Assembly (NCBI GenBank): GCA_012522805.1
Contig: JAAYJS010000034.1
Location: forward strand, 1 to 64,000
DNA length: 64,000 nucleotides
Direction of reading: 5' to 3'
DNA from: Eubacteriaceae bacterium
GTDB taxonomy: Bacteria > Bacillota > Clostridia > Eubacteriales > Eubacteriaceae
Below are positions 25,195 through 34,255 of this stretch, piece by piece. The position numbers were made by a program, and so were the translations under genes. Positions within the stretch are counted from its first letter, which is position 1; every line of letters begins with the position of its first letter. The notes below the pieces were generated by a model. That model had not been told where the DNA came from. It saw only the letters and a program-made list of their open reading frames with translations, and made no database searches.

Positions 25195-26382
25195 TTATTT
25201 ATCTTGCAATATTGCAACGCCCGGTAACACTTTACCTTCCATAAATTCTAACGAAGCTCCACCGCCGGTGGAGATATGGCTCATCCCTTTTTCAAAGCCC
25301 AATTGTTTGACAGCTGCAGCAGAATCGCCACCACCAATAATAGTGGTCGCATTGCTTTCCGCCATGGCTTTAGCCACTGCCAAGGTACCCTTTGCATAAG
25401 CCGGAAATTCAAATACGCCCATCGGTCCGTTCCAGATAACGGTTTTTGCGTGTTCGATCACTTCTGCATAAAGGGTGCTGGTCTTTAATCCAATGTCCAG
25501 TCCCATTTTGTCCGCCGGAATTTTGTCCGCGTCGACAGTAAAATGTTCTCCGTCTGCTGAAAATTCGGAGGATACGACAACATCGACGGGTATTAGAAGT
25601 TTAACGTCCTTTTCTTTTGCTTTCGCCATGGTTTTTTTTGCTAAATTGATTTTGTCTTCTTCCAGTAAAGAAGTGCCGACTTCTCGGTTTAAGGCTTTGT
25701 AAAAGGTAAACATCATCCCCCCACCGATGATGACCGTATCGACAATGTCCAGCAGATTGTTGATTACACCGATTTTATCGGATACTTTAGCACCGCCTAA
25801 TATGGCGACAAAGGGCCTTTCCGGGTTTTCCAAGGCTTTACCGATAAAATCCAGTTCTTTTTCCATCAAAAATCCCGAAACTGCCGGTAGGTATTCGGCG
25901 ATGCCTACCGTAGAGGCATGGGCTCTGTGGCTGGTACCGAAGGCGTCGTTGACGTAGACATCCGCTAAGTCTGCCAAGGCTTTCGAAAACTCGGGATTGT
26001 TTTTCTTCTCTTCCGGTCTAAAACGGGTGTTTTGTAACAATAGGACTTCGCCGGGTTTTAAGGCTTCTGCCGCTTTTTTTGTGATCTCTCCCACTACTTC
26101 ACCATCATCGTTAAAAAGAACTTCTTGCTTTAAGAGTTCTCCAAGGCGTTGGGCTACGGGTTTTAGAGAAAATTTTGGATCCGGCGCATTGTCCGGTCTT
26201 CCTAAATGAGACATTAAGATTAAAGATCCACCCTGTTCCAAAATATACTCAATCGTTGGCAGTGCCGCTTGAATACGGTTGTCATCGGTTATTTCCAATT
26301 GGTCGTTTAAGGGTACATTAAAGTCCACCCGCATGATGACTTTTTTGTTTTTTAATTCTATATCTCTAACAGTTTTTTTCAT
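25195..26382 (-). CDS. pgk: Phosphoglycerate kinase
   Basis: This 395-aa protein contains the family signature [13 protein letters not shown] near the N-terminus, the hinge region [16 protein letters not shown], and the nucleotide-binding GGGDSAAAV near the C-terminus. The start is MKKTVRD (26382), 5 nt after GGAGG. It makes ATP from 1,3-bisphosphoglycerate. It is separated from gap by about 160 nt that hold a terminator-like hairpin, so pgk-tpiA may be read at a lower level or from another promoter. Confidence 0.96.
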   Translation of the reverse strand: MKKTVRDIELKNKKVIMRVDFNVPLNDQLEITDDNRIQAALPTIEYILEQGGSLILMSHLGRPDNAPDPKFSLKPVAQRLGELLKQEVLFNDDGEVVGEITKKAAEALKPGEVLLLQNTRFRPEEKKNNPEFSKALADLADVYVNDAFGTSHRAHASTVGIAEYLPAVSGFLMEKELDFIGKALENPERPFVAILGGAKVSDKIGVINNLLDIVDTVIIGGGMMFTFYKALNREVGTSLLEEDKINLAKKTMAKAKEKDVKLLIPVDVVVSSEFSADGEHFTVDADKIPADKMGLDIGLKTSTLYAEVIEHAKTVIWNGPMGVFEFPAYAKGTLAVAKAMAESNATTIIGGGDSAAAVKQLGFEKGMSHISTGGGASLEFMEGKVLPGVAILQDK

Positions 26383-26493
26383 CACTTCCTCCATTCATAC
26401 CTTTTTATTGTATTATACCACCGGACTTTTAATTCAGATTTAAAATTCTCTTTTTAACTTATGCAAAGCTTATGATTTGAATTCATAAAGAAA

Positions 26494-26518
26494 AAAGGGG
26501 GATGCTCCTCCCCCTTTA
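26494..26518 (-). terminator. Hairpin with T run between gap and pgk
   Basis: On the minus strand AAAGGGGGA pairs with TCCCCCTTT around a short loop, followed by TTTTTTC. It may be a partial terminator that sets gap expression above that of pgk-tpiA. Confidence 0.75.
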
Positions 26519-26545
26519 CAAAATCTGTTTAGGTAGATTTTGTCT

Positions 26546-27559
26546 TTATGCCAATTCAGCAAAGTATTTAATAACACGTACCATTTGACTTGTATATGAT
26601 GCTTCGTTGTCGTACCAAGAGACACATTTTACTAAAGTTTGCCCATCGCCCAAGTCCATAACATTCGTTTGTGTACCGTCAAAAAGAGAACCGTAGGTAA
26701 TGCCGATGATATCGCTGGATACCAATTCTTCTTCGGTGTAACCGAAAGAATCGTTTGTTGCGTCTTTCATCGCTTTGTTGACATCTTCTGCAGAGACTTT
26801 AGCATCCACAACTGCAACCAATTCTGTTAAAGAACCTGTGGGAACCGGCACTCTTTGTGCAGCTCCGTCCAAGATACCGTTTAATTCCGGAATAACCAAA
26901 CCGATCGCTTTTGCAGCCCCGGTGGAATTGGGTACAATGTTTTCTGCTGCAGCGCGAGCTCTTCGCAAATCGCCTTTTCTATGAGGACCGTCTAAGGTCA
27001 TTTGATCTCCGGTGTAAGCGTGAATGGTGGTCATATAGCCTTTTTTAATTTTCGCAAATTTATTTAATGTATCGGCCATCGGTGCTAAACAGTTGGTTGT
27101 ACAAGATGCTGCCGAAATAATGGTGTCTTCCGCTTTAATGATATCTTCGTTGACCCCAAAAACGACGGTGGGTAGGTCATTGCCTGCCGGTGCGGATATC
27201 ACTACTTTTTTTGCACCTGCATCGATATGAGCTGCGGCTTTTTCTTTGGATGCAAAGAATCCCGTACATTCCAAAACTACATCGACTTCCAGTTCTTTCC
27301 AGGGCAATTCTTTAGGATCTGCTTGATCGTAGATGATAATTTCTTCGCCATCTACGACAATAGCGTTTTCTTTTACTTCTACTTTATCCGCTAAGTGATA
27401 TCTTCCCTGTGCTGTATCGTATTTTAACAAATGAGCTAACATTTTTGGATTACTTAAGTCGTTAATCGCTACGATATCGTAGCCTTTTACGCCGAACATT
27501 TGTCTGAACGCTAAACGACCTATTCTACCAAATCCATTAATTGCTACTTTTACTGACAT
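26546..27559 (-). CDS. gap: Glyceraldehyde-3-phosphate dehydrogenase
   Basis: This 337-aa enzyme has the NAD-binding [14 protein letters not shown] at the N-terminus, the active-site [14 protein letters not shown] with the nucleophilic Cys, and a conserved C-terminal [17 protein letters not shown] at 27559 follows AAGGAG. It directly follows cggR, as in Bacillus, and oxidises glyceraldehyde 3-phosphate with NAD in glycolysis. Confidence 0.97.
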   Translation of the reverse strand: MSVKVAINGFGRIGRLAFRQMFGVKGYDIVAINDLSNPKMLAHLLKYDTAQGRYHLADKVEVKENAIVVDGEEIIIYDQADPKELPWKELEVDVVLECTGFFASKEKAAAHIDAGAKKVVISAPAGNDLPTVVFGVNEDIIKAEDTIISAASCTTNCLAPMADTLNKFAKIKKGYMTTIHAYTGDQMTLDGPHRKGDLRRARAAAENIVPNSTGAAKAIGLVIPELNGILDGAAQRVPVPTGSLTELVAVVDAKVSAEDVNKAMKDATNDSFGYTEEELVSSDIIGITYGSLFDGTQTNVMDLGDGQTLVKCVSWYDNEASYTSQMVRVIKYFAELA

Positions 27560-27618
27560 ATTGAAACTCCTTAGAATACAATGATTTACAAATTGTGAAC
27601 TTATTTATGCTACAACCG

Positions 27619-28650
27619 TTACCGGTTAAGATTTGACAAAATCGCATTGGCGGCACTCTCGTCGGTAACGAGCACCATGTTTTTTCGAATCCGCGAGATC
27701 GAAATAATCGCCTCTGCTTTGGATGCACCACCGGATATTGCGATGACGTGTTTAATGCCCTTGTAGTCATCTAAACTAATACCAATGCTACCCGATGGGG
27801 AAACCACTTCCCCTGCTATGTCAAAGAAAAGACCAAACGCCTCTCCAACTGCTTTTTGTTCGACGAGTCTTTGTTTTTCTTTTTCTGTAAGATTTCTCCA
27901 TTCAATCAAATCATCCGCTCGTCCAATACCGAATACCAACACATCGATGATGGTCATCTTATCAAAAACTCGTTTAATTTCAGGGTAATTCTTTAAAGCC
28001 TCCAACAATTCTTTATCGATATTGTCGGGTAAGTGCAGCAGGTCGTATTGAGATTGAAGTTTAATGGCCATTTCAGCTACAACATTGTTGGCTTGGGTGG
28101 AATGGGATCGTCCAATACCGCCCCGTGCCGGAATAATAAAGACTTCGGGAAAGTACCCGCCCTTCATTTGTTCCGATACTGCAGCACTGGAAGCACCACC
28201 GCTCATAGCCATCACATCGCCATTGTGCAAGATGCTTTTTAAATACTCAGAACAAGCGGCGCCCATAAATTGCAGCACTTGATGATTGCTTTCCGAATCC
28301 CCGGGGATGATCATGGCCTTTTCCAATTGCAATTTTTCACACAATTCTTTTTCCAAGTTTTGAAGGCCATTGTAGCGATAGAGCATCTCTTTCAATTCTA
28401 CAACAATTTCCTTGCCACGATCTGTTAAGATGACGCCCTGTCGTTCTACTTTGATCAAATGCTGTTTTTGTAAAAACTCTATCTCATTTCGAATATATCG
28501 TTCGCTGATATCCATCGTTTGCGCTAAATATCTACGCCCGATGGGGCCTTGGCTGGCAATGGTGGATAAAAGACTATAGCGCATAGCCATTAATTGATTG
28601 ATTTCAGGAAGCACCAATCTATGTATCTGAACAACTTTGTCATCGATCAT
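27619..28650 (-). CDS. cggR: Central glycolytic genes regulator CggR (SorC/DeoR family)
   Basis: This 343-aa repressor has an N-terminal winged helix (GPIGRRYLAQTMDISERYIRNEIEFLQ) and a C-terminal sugar-phosphate-binding domain with MSGGASSAAVSEQMKGG and VIAISGGASKAEAI. In Bacillus, CggR represses gap-pgk-tpi-pgm-eno and is released by fructose 1,6-bisphosphate. The start is taken at MIDDKVV (28650) after GGGGGA; an upstream ATG at 28680 has no clear ribosome site. It is transcribed with gap from the promoter at 28711-28739. Confidence 0.9.
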   Translation of the reverse strand: MIDDKVVQIHRLVLPEINQLMAMRYSLLSTIASQGPIGRRYLAQTMDISERYIRNEIEFLQKQHLIKVERQGVILTDRGKEIVVELKEMLYRYNGLQNLEKELCEKLQLEKAMIIPGDSESNHQVLQFMGAACSEYLKSILHNGDVMAMSGGASSAAVSEQMKGGYFPEVFIIPARGGIGRSHSTQANNVVAEMAIKLQSQYDLLHLPDNIDKELLEALKNYPEIKRVFDKMTIIDVLVFGIGRADDLIEWRNLTEKEKQRLVEQKAVGEAFGLFFDIAGEVVSPSGSIGISLDDYKGIKHVIAISGGASKAEAIISISRIRKNMVLVTDESAANAILSNLNR

Positions 28651-28685
28651 TCTATCCCCCAAGGTATCTCGCCAATCCATTCATT

Positions 28686-28723
28686 GTCCCGCCGGGACGG
28701 TGACGATATTATTATAACCGTCA
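28686..28723. promoter_or_regulatory. Candidate CggR operator
   Basis: Two dyads adjoin the cggR promoter. GTCCCGCCGGGAC (28686-28698) contains CGGGAC, a core of known CggR sites. TGACG-N13-CGTCA (28701-28723) spans the -10 box. Binding there would block initiation and allow autoregulation of cggR-gap. The spacing differs from the direct-repeat Bacillus operator, so the assignment is tentative. Confidence 0.5.
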
Positions 28724-28739
28724 TGGCACTTTTTATCAA
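28711..28739 (-). promoter_or_regulatory. Promoter of the cggR-gap glycolytic cluster
   Basis: TTGATA (28739-28734), 17-bp spacer, TATAAT (28716-28711) on the minus strand, with a predicted start near 28704, about 54 nt upstream of the chosen cggR start. Confidence 0.8.
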
Positions 28740-28771
28740 TTGTTTTTTTTTTACGCGATCTTCCCTAAAAT

Positions 28772-30133
28772 TTAACTTTTTTTTACCCTTCTTTTAGATG
28801 AGGAGAAAAAACCCAATTCTTCTCGGTACTTTGCGACGGTTCTTCGAGCGATGCTGACACCTCTATCTTTTAGAGCACGGGTGATAGCTTGATCGCTCAA
28901 AGGTTTTTCTTTGTTTTCTTCTTTTATTAAATCAGCAATTGCTTTTTTAACGGTATCGACCGAAACCTGACTTTGATCCTTGGCGATTCCTCTTACAAAA
29001 AAGCTCTTGAGAGCGATGCTCCCTCCGGAGGTTTGCAAGTACTTACCGCGTACTGCTCGACTCACGGTGGACTCATGCATATCGATACCTTCAGCAACCT
29101 CCTGCATGGTTAAGGGTACCAAGGTACCGTCTTCAAAGAATTGTTTTTGCACCGTCACCATATAGGTGATCACCTTTCTTAAAGTTTCCCTTCTACTTTC
29201 AATATTTTTAATCAATAGTAAGGCTTTGTTTAATCGCTCCTTAACATAGTCTTTCGTCGCTTCATCGGCTAAAGGATCTCGCAAAATCGAACGATACTGT
29301 GATGATATTCTCAGCCTGGGCGTCGAATTTTCAGAAATGCGCACGACGGGTGTTTCTCCCTCCCATGTCAAAAAACAGTCCGGCACCACATAGTTTACTC
29401 TGTCACCGGAGGCGAAGACACGACCGGGTCTAGGTTCCAATCCCATTAAAAATTGCTTAAAGCGAAAAAGGCAATCCTCCTGCAATTTTAAATCTTCCTG
29501 AATTTTTCCCATACGATTTTCTGCAAGATCTTCCAAGTAGTGATACACCAATTCTTTGAATACCGGCTCGTTATAGGTTGTATCTTTTAATTGGAGCCAC
29601 AAACACTCTTCAATGGTTCTGGCACCTACCCCTGTGGGATCCAATGTCTGCAAAAGCTCTATTGCTTTTTCGGTTTCCGTTTCTCCATATTGTTTGAGAA
29701 TATCCGAATACTGACGCAAATAGCCATCACTGTCTACAGCATCGATCAGACTTTCACCGATTTCCAATATCGTCTCGCTGAGGTCTCCCTCTAACATCCC
29801 CCATTGAAACGTCAAATAAGAATATAAATCCATATCTTCGCGATAGAATTTTTGAAAATCGAAATCATCGTCATCCGCCGGGCGAGAAAAATCATAACCT
29901 TCCTAATACCCTCTGTTATCATACTCTCTGGATACGCTTTCCCAATTAATACTTGTTTCGGGTAAGCGTTCATCGAAGCCGTTGGTAAATTCCAACAAAG
30001 GGTTTTCCAATAATTCTTTGTTGATGGTTTGATTCAGCTCTACCGCCGTCATCTGAAGAATTTCGATACCTTGTCGAAGCTCCGGGGTCAAGGCAAGTTT
30101 TTGAGTTGTTTCGAGTTGTAATCCTATTTTCAT
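28772..30133 (-). pseudogene. rpoN: RNA polymerase sigma-54 factor, interrupted by one in-frame TAG codon
   Basis: Read through, the frame encodes 453 aa, the normal RpoN length. Residues 1-50 are region I (MKIGLQLETTQKLALTPELRQGI...). The core-binding and DNA-binding parts follow, with the RpoN box ARRTVAKYRE near the C-terminus. Codon 77 is TAG (29905-29903), inside the acidic linker (region II): ...YDNRGY-stop-EGYDFSRPADDDDFDF. The 23 codons after the stop, up to the next ATG (29833), stay in frame and match RpoN. There is no frameshift. The start ATG 30133 has GAGGTAACAAA upstream; no ribosome site is seen before 29833. It is either a nonsense mutation, sequencing error, stop readthrough or a split protein. 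I call it pseudogene only as a label. Confidence 0.85.
29903..29905 (-). other. In-frame amber codon 77 of rpoN
   Basis: The minus strand reads GGG TAT TAG GAA GGT TAT, with the same frame open on both sides. A single base change, such as from CAG or TGG, would account for it. TAG is used as an ordinary terminator elsewhere in the window (412-414, 2097-2099), which argues against a general reassignment. Confidence 0.9.
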
Positions 30134-30195
30134 TTTGTTACCTCAACCTTTTCTATGCTTGTATTATATCACAAAAGCCCCCTTGTTGCATTATT

Positions 30196-30212
30196 TGGCA
30201 TGAATATTGCTT
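30196..30212 (+). promoter_or_regulatory. Possible sigma-54 promoter on the plus strand
   Basis: TGGCAT-GAATA-TTGCTT has the GG and GC invariant pairs with the right spacing. It points right, into the antisense strand of the flavodoxin-like gene, with no plus-strand gene downstream. It may be chance or an antisense transcript start. Confidence 0.35.
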
Positions 30213-30265
30213 GTGTTATTCGATTCCTTAAAAATTTCTTCAAAAAAATTCATTACAATAAAAAA

Positions 30266-30289
30266 CTCCGCGACTGGATAGCCGCGGAG
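30266..30289 (-). terminator. Terminator of the flavodoxin-like gene
   Basis: CTCCGCG (30266-30272) pairs with CGCGGAG (30283-30289). On the minus strand TTTTTTATTG follows. It lies 15 nt past the stop codon. Confidence 0.8.
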
Positions 30290-30304
30290 GGTGTATAAAG
30301 TGTC

Positions 30305-30793
30305 TTACTTAAATAATTCGACTGTTTTAGTAGCCATGCGTTGACCGTATAGTTTAAAAATCTCGTCGCTTTCTTCCAGCTTTTTCGCTATAGCCACAGG
30401 ACCTATGTGAATGACCGGTTGTCCAAAAGAGCCCCCACCGGAATAGGCCATCATACCGTAGGTCAGCAAATGGTCTAAAATCGTGCGTATTGCCAAGTCT
30501 CCACCACCGTGGATAAAGTTAGCGGTTGCAAAGGCACCGCCAATTTTACCTGCTAGCCCTAATTGAGCACAGGGACCATGGAGCCAACTGTACATGGGTT
30601 CGGAAAGACATGCCATGTAAATAGGCGTACCGAAGATCAAGCATTTGCTTTCCTTTGCCCAAGTTTCATCGACATCGTCAATGGAAAAGGCTTTAGCTTC
30701 GACCCCTTCAACCGACATCATTCCTTCCACAATGACTTCTGCCATTCTCTTGGTATTACCGGATTTAGAATGATAAATTACAGACATTTTCAT
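30305..30793 (-). CDS. Flavodoxin-fold protein (NAD(P)H dehydrogenase/WrbA-like)
   Basis: This 162-aa FMN-binding flavodoxin-like protein has the phosphate loop YHSKSGNTKRMAE at residues 6-18, a middle loop FGTPIYMACLSEPM and FATANFIHGGGD. The size fits clostridial flavodoxin/NADPH-dependent FMN reductase proteins of unknown partner. Start ATG at 30793 follows GGAGGACGACTTT. It appears to be a single-gene transcript with its own terminator, next to rpoN. Confidence 0.8.
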   Translation of the reverse strand: MKMSVIYHSKSGNTKRMAEVIVEGMMSVEGVEAKAFSIDDVDETWAKESKCLIFGTPIYMACLSEPMYSWLHGPCAQLGLAGKIGGAFATANFIHGGGDLAIRTILDHLLTYGMMAYSGGGSFGQPVIHIGPVAIAKKLEESDEIFKLYGQRMATKTVELFK

Positions 30794-31175
30794 AAAGTCG
30801 TCCTCCTAGAAATTATACTTTATCTTATTACTATACACCATATAACCAAATTTTTCTTGAAAACTATAAAATTATACTGATAGCAAGAGCTTAATTAAAG
30901 TTTTTTCGGCTTTTCTTTCGGTTTTTCCGATTTATTCTTAAACCTATACCAACAGGCGCGTAAAACGTAGAACTTAAATCTTTACAACTAAAAAAAATTA
31001 TCGACCCGGTTATGTCGATCCCTCATAATGTTTTTTTATTATTTTGATTTATTCTATATCGGCTGATGGATAAAAGATAAGTTCCATGACGGTTTATAAA
31101 ATAAGATTTTTCTTTTAGGCTCATTCATGTTCTCGATTAAAGAAAGTGCGATTCATTCAGCAATCTCAAAAAATA
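30794..31175. other. AT-rich non-coding stretch between the flavodoxin-like gene and the tRNA
   Basis: There is no reading frame of note on either strand and no recognisable RNA motif. It presumably holds the promoter of the flavodoxin-like gene near 30820-30840. Confidence 0.3.
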
Positions 31176-31215
31176 AAAAACCTTGAATCCCTTATTGATC
31201 GAGGTTTCAAGGTTT
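31176..31215 (-). terminator. Terminator after tRNA-Leu
   Basis: AAACCTTGAA (31176-31185) pairs with TTCAAGGTTT (31206-31215). On the minus strand TTTTTTATTTTTT follows. It lies 12 nt past the tRNA CCA end. Confidence 0.85.
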
Positions 31216-31227
31216 GTTTGTTAAAGC

Positions 31228-31314
31228 TGGTGCCGAAGGTGGGATTCGAACCCACACGGTATTGCTACCAACGGATTTTGAATCCGTCAAGTCTGCCAGT
31301 TCCATCACTTCGGC
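31228..31314 (-). tRNA. tRNA-Leu, anticodon CAA
   Basis: The 87-nt minus-strand sequence starts GCCGAAGTGATGG and ends CTTCGGCACCA with an encoded CCA. The acceptor stem GCCGAAG/CTTCGGC is perfect. The anticodon arm ACGGA-TTCAAAA-TCCGT puts CAA at 34-36, reading UUG. A long variable arm and GGTTCGAATCC T-arm are present, as expected for a class II leucine tRNA. A TATAAT at 31332-31327 may be its -10 box. Confidence 0.95.
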
Positions 31315-31416
31315 AATAAATACTTCATTATACTAGCACATCCGCGAAATGATTGCAAGGCAAAATTTAAAATAGATGCCCGTACTTTTACAAATCGAGC
31401 GATCTACGACAGTCGA

Positions 31417-31569
31417 ATGGTATTGCCAACTGCTGAATACGCTATCTGTCTCTTAGCCGCATCGCTTCTATTAACAGAAAATCATATTCTTTTAGCGCTT
31501 GATACTAAGGGCGGCATGTCCGACAGCCTTTTCGCTATAACTTCACACATATGCGGAGAGGCTTTGTAA
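31417..31569 (+). other. Short open frame of unknown status
   Basis: A plus-strand frame of 50 codons from ATG 31417 to TAA 31569 (MVLPTAEYAICLLAASLLLTEN... in part) stays open upstream to about 31366 without a start. The ATG has no ribosome site. It could be the remnant of a degraded gene. I do not recognise the product. Confidence 0.2.
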
Positions 31570-31577
31570 GATAAATC

Positions 31578-31620
31578 GCTCCGGTATTTTCTGAAAATAA
31601 GATTCATAATAGACCGGAGC
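31578..31620 (-). terminator. Hairpin after the phosphosugar mutase gene
   Basis: GCTCCGGT (31578-31585) pairs with ACCGGAGC (31613-31620) with a 27-nt AT-rich loop. It lies just past the stop codon at 31647, so it probably ends the minus-strand operon, but it lacks a strong T run. Confidence 0.55.
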
Positions 31621-31646
31621 GGTTGTATGTCTATTTTAGTTTACAC

Positions 31647-33350
31647 TCAAATAGCATCCATGAGTTTGTTAACTTCTGCTTTCAAAGTTTCCATCTTTTC
31701 TTGGGCTTTGTCTTTTGAGCGACCGGTTACGGAATAATAAATTTTAAGCTTCGGCTCTGTCCCTGATGGGCGCAAGGCGTACCAGGAATTTTCGTTGAAG
31801 ATAAATTTCAGAACATTGGAAGAAGGTAAATCAATTTTGGATTTTTCTCCGGATTCCATGTCCGTGCTTTCCGATATCTTGTAGTCCTTGAAGGTCACCA
31901 ACTTGGCATCGGCAAATTCTTTAAAGTAAACAGATCTGAAACTGTCCATGATCTTTTCGATTCGACGTCTGCCTTCGATGCCTTCCATGGTAAAGGATTG
32001 AATACCTTCAATAAAGTAACCGTGTTCTTCATACAGTTCCAAGAGCGCATCGTACAAGGTTAAGCCCTTTTGTTTGTAGTAAGCGGTCATTTCACAAATT
32101 AAAGCGGAGGCCAATACGGCATCTTTATCTCTGGCGTAGTTTCCTGCCAAGTAACCGTAGCTTTCTTCATAGCCGAAAGCAAAGGTTTTTTCGCCGGTCT
32201 CCTCAAATTTGTTCATCCATTCGCCTATGTATTTAAATCCGGTTAAGACGTCAATCACCTCGGCTCCATTAGCTTTTGCCACCACACCACCCAGTTCAGA
32301 GGTGACGATGGTTTTAATCACGACTTTGTTATCCGGCAGCTCCGTTCTGGTTTTTAAATAATAATTGACCAACAGCGCTCCGATTTGGTTACCGGTCAGA
32401 GTTTGAAAGTCTCCGCGATCGTCTTTGTAAACCACACCGACTCTGTCGCAATCGGGATCCGTACCGATGATGATATCTGTATCCTGCTCTTCCGCCATTT
32501 TCATAGCGATGTTAAAGACTGCCTTTTCTTCCGGGTTGGGATAGGCCACTGTGGGAAAGTTGCCGTCGGGTTTCTCCTGTTCCGGTACAACGGTACAGGC
32601 GTAGCCCAATTCTTTTAAAACCCGTCGAACCGGTATGTTGCCGGTACCGTGAATCGGGGTATAGATGACTTTTAAATCCACCCCCGGGTTGGGCTTGACA
32701 ATCTCTTTGACCGCTTCGGTAAAAGGAGCATCTATTTCTTCACCGATGATGGTGATGAGGCCTTTATCCACGGATTCGTCGTAATCCGCCATGGGGATAT
32801 TTAGATAATCTTGGATAGATGCAATCTCTTTAACCAAACCTTCCGCTAAGGTGTCCACCATTTGACCGCCATCGGAGCCATAGACTTTGTAGCCATTGTA
32901 CTCTTTGGGATTGTGGGATGCTGTGATCATGATACCGCCTGCTGCTTTTAAATAGCGCACGGCAAAGGAGAGTTCCGGTGTTGGTCTTAAATCTTCAAAT
33001 AAATAGACCTTCATGCCCATGGCTGCCAATACGCGAGCAGCAAAGGTTGCAAATTCCGGAGACATGTTTCTGGGATCGTGGCTGATGACCACCCCTTTTT
33101 CTTGATTGGCTTCATTTAAACCGATTAAAAATTGTCCAAGACCCTTGGTTGCCTTGGCAACCATGTAGCGGTTCATCCGGTTGGTTCCCACACCTATTCT
33201 GCCACGCATGCCGCCGGTACCAAATTGAAGGTCTTCATAAAAAGCATCTTCTATTTCTGCCGGATCAGTCATCTCGTTCAGTTGTGCTTTTAGGTTTTTG
33301 TCTAAATCTGAAAAATTTTTCCATAGTTCATAACTTTCTTGATAGTTCAC
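31647..33350 (-). CDS. pgcA: Phosphoglucomutase/phosphomannomutase, alpha-D-phosphohexomutase family
   Basis: This 567-aa protein has the phosphoserine loop TASHNPKEYNGYKVY, the metal-binding loop DPDCDRVG, the sugar-binding loop GYEESYGY and the phosphate-binding RPSGTEPKLKIYY. The length matches the PgcA-type phosphoglucomutase of Firmicutes (about 575 aa). It supplies glucose 1-phosphate to GalU, encoded 12 nt upstream, so the pair makes UDP-glucose for cell-surface glycans. Confidence 0.93.
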   Translation of the reverse strand: MNYQESYELWKNFSDLDKNLKAQLNEMTDPAEIEDAFYEDLQFGTGGMRGRIGVGTNRMNRYMVAKATKGLGQFLIGLNEANQEKGVVISHDPRNMSPEFATFAARVLAAMGMKVYLFEDLRPTPELSFAVRYLKAAGGIMITASHNPKEYNGYKVYGSDGGQMVDTLAEGLVKEIASIQDYLNIPMADYDESVDKGLITIIGEEIDAPFTEAVKEIVKPNPGVDLKVIYTPIHGTGNIPVRRVLKELGYACTVVPEQEKPDGNFPTVAYPNPEEKAVFNIAMKMAEEQDTDIIIGTDPDCDRVGVVYKDDRGDFQTLTGNQIGALLVNYYLKTRTELPDNKVVIKTIVTSELGGVVAKANGAEVIDVLTGFKYIGEWMNKFEETGEKTFAFGYEESYGYLAGNYARDKDAVLASALICEMTAYYKQKGLTLYDALLELYEEHGYFIEGIQSFTMEGIEGRRRIEKIMDSFRSVYFKEFADAKLVTFKDYKISESTDMESGEKSKIDLPSSNVLKFIFNENSWYALRPSGTEPKLKIYYSVTGRSKDKAQEKMETLKAEVNKLMDAI

Positions 33351-33362
33351 GGTCTTCTCCTT

Positions 33363-34235
33363 TCAAAATCCGGTTGCCAGTTCTTTCAAGTATTTCCCGA
33401 ATTCCTCTTTGAGTTCAGGGTTTCTCAAAGCAAACTCTACTGTCGCTTCCAAGTAGCCTTGCTTATCTCCAACATCGTAACGTCTACCTTGAAACGCATA
33501 GGCCATGACTTTTTCATGACTCAGCAATGTTTTTAAACCGTCGGTTAACTGTATCTCGCCACCGGCACCATTTTCTGTTTTTTCTAAAATATCAAAGATG
33601 GCGGGGGTTAAAATATACCGTCCTAAAATCGCAAAATTTGAAGGTGCCTCTTCGATCCGTGGTTTTTCTACCATGTCGACGACATCCATTATCGTCTCCG
33701 ACAGTTGTTGACCGGCAACAATGCCATATTTATCCACTTCACTCTTCGGCACGGGCTGTACGCCGACTACCGAGGTACCCGTTTCTTCGTACACCTTGAT
33801 CAGCTGGGCCAATGCCGGATCTTGCGGGTTGTAAACCACATCGTCCCCTAAGACGACGGCAAAAGGTTCTTCCCCTACAAATTCCCTGCCGCACAATACG
33901 GCATGCCCAAGACCCAAGGCTTCTTTTTGCCTGACCGTATAGACTTTGGCCATATTGTTGATGGCCTCTATCATAGTCAGTTCTTCTTTTTTATCTGTTT
34001 CCGCCAGTCGGTATTCCAATTCGGGATTGTGGTCAAAAAAATTGGCAATACTCTCTTTGTTGCGTCCGGTGATGATGAGAATTTCTTCTATTCCCGATGC
34101 GACAATTTCCTCCACGATGTATTGAATGGTCGGTTTATCTACAATGGGAAGCATTTCCTTTGGCGAAGATTTTGTAAAGGGCAAAAACCTAGTGCCCAAT
34201 CCCGCCGCCGGTATGATTGCTTTTTTAATCTTCAT
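33363..34235 (-). CDS. galU: UTP-glucose-1-phosphate uridylyltransferase
   Basis: This 290-aa nucleotidyltransferase has the N-terminal AIIPAAGLGTRFLPFTKSSPKEMLPI, followed by KPTIQYIVEEIVASGI and GGEIQLTDGL. It forms UDP-glucose. The start is taken at MKIKKAI (34235); AGGAGG lies 12 nt upstream, a rather long gap. A frame from 34265 would overlap the upstream gene. It is in an operon with the phosphosugar mutase and the UDP-glucose dehydrogenase homologue. Confidence 0.93.
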   Translation of the reverse strand: MKIKKAIIPAAGLGTRFLPFTKSSPKEMLPIVDKPTIQYIVEEIVASGIEEILIITGRNKESIANFFDHNPELEYRLAETDKKEELTMIEAINNMAKVYTVRQKEALGLGHAVLCGREFVGEEPFAVVLGDDVVYNPQDPALAQLIKVYEETGTSVVGVQPVPKSEVDKYGIVAGQQLSETIMDVVDMVEKPRIEEAPSNFAILGRYILTPAIFDILEKTENGAGGEIQLTDGLKTLLSHEKVMAYAFQGRRYDVGDKQGYLEATVEFALRNPELKEEFGKYLKELATGF

Positions 34236-34255
34236 AAATGATGAGATCCTCCTTT

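Noticed and set aside
29903-29905. Pyrrolysine or genome-wide TAG recoding as the explanation for the rpoN stop
   Set aside because: TAG ends other genes here (412-414, 2097-2099), no pyl genes or MttB-type genes are in the window, and RpoN has no need for pyrrolysine. A point mutation or error is simpler, though readthrough is not excluded.
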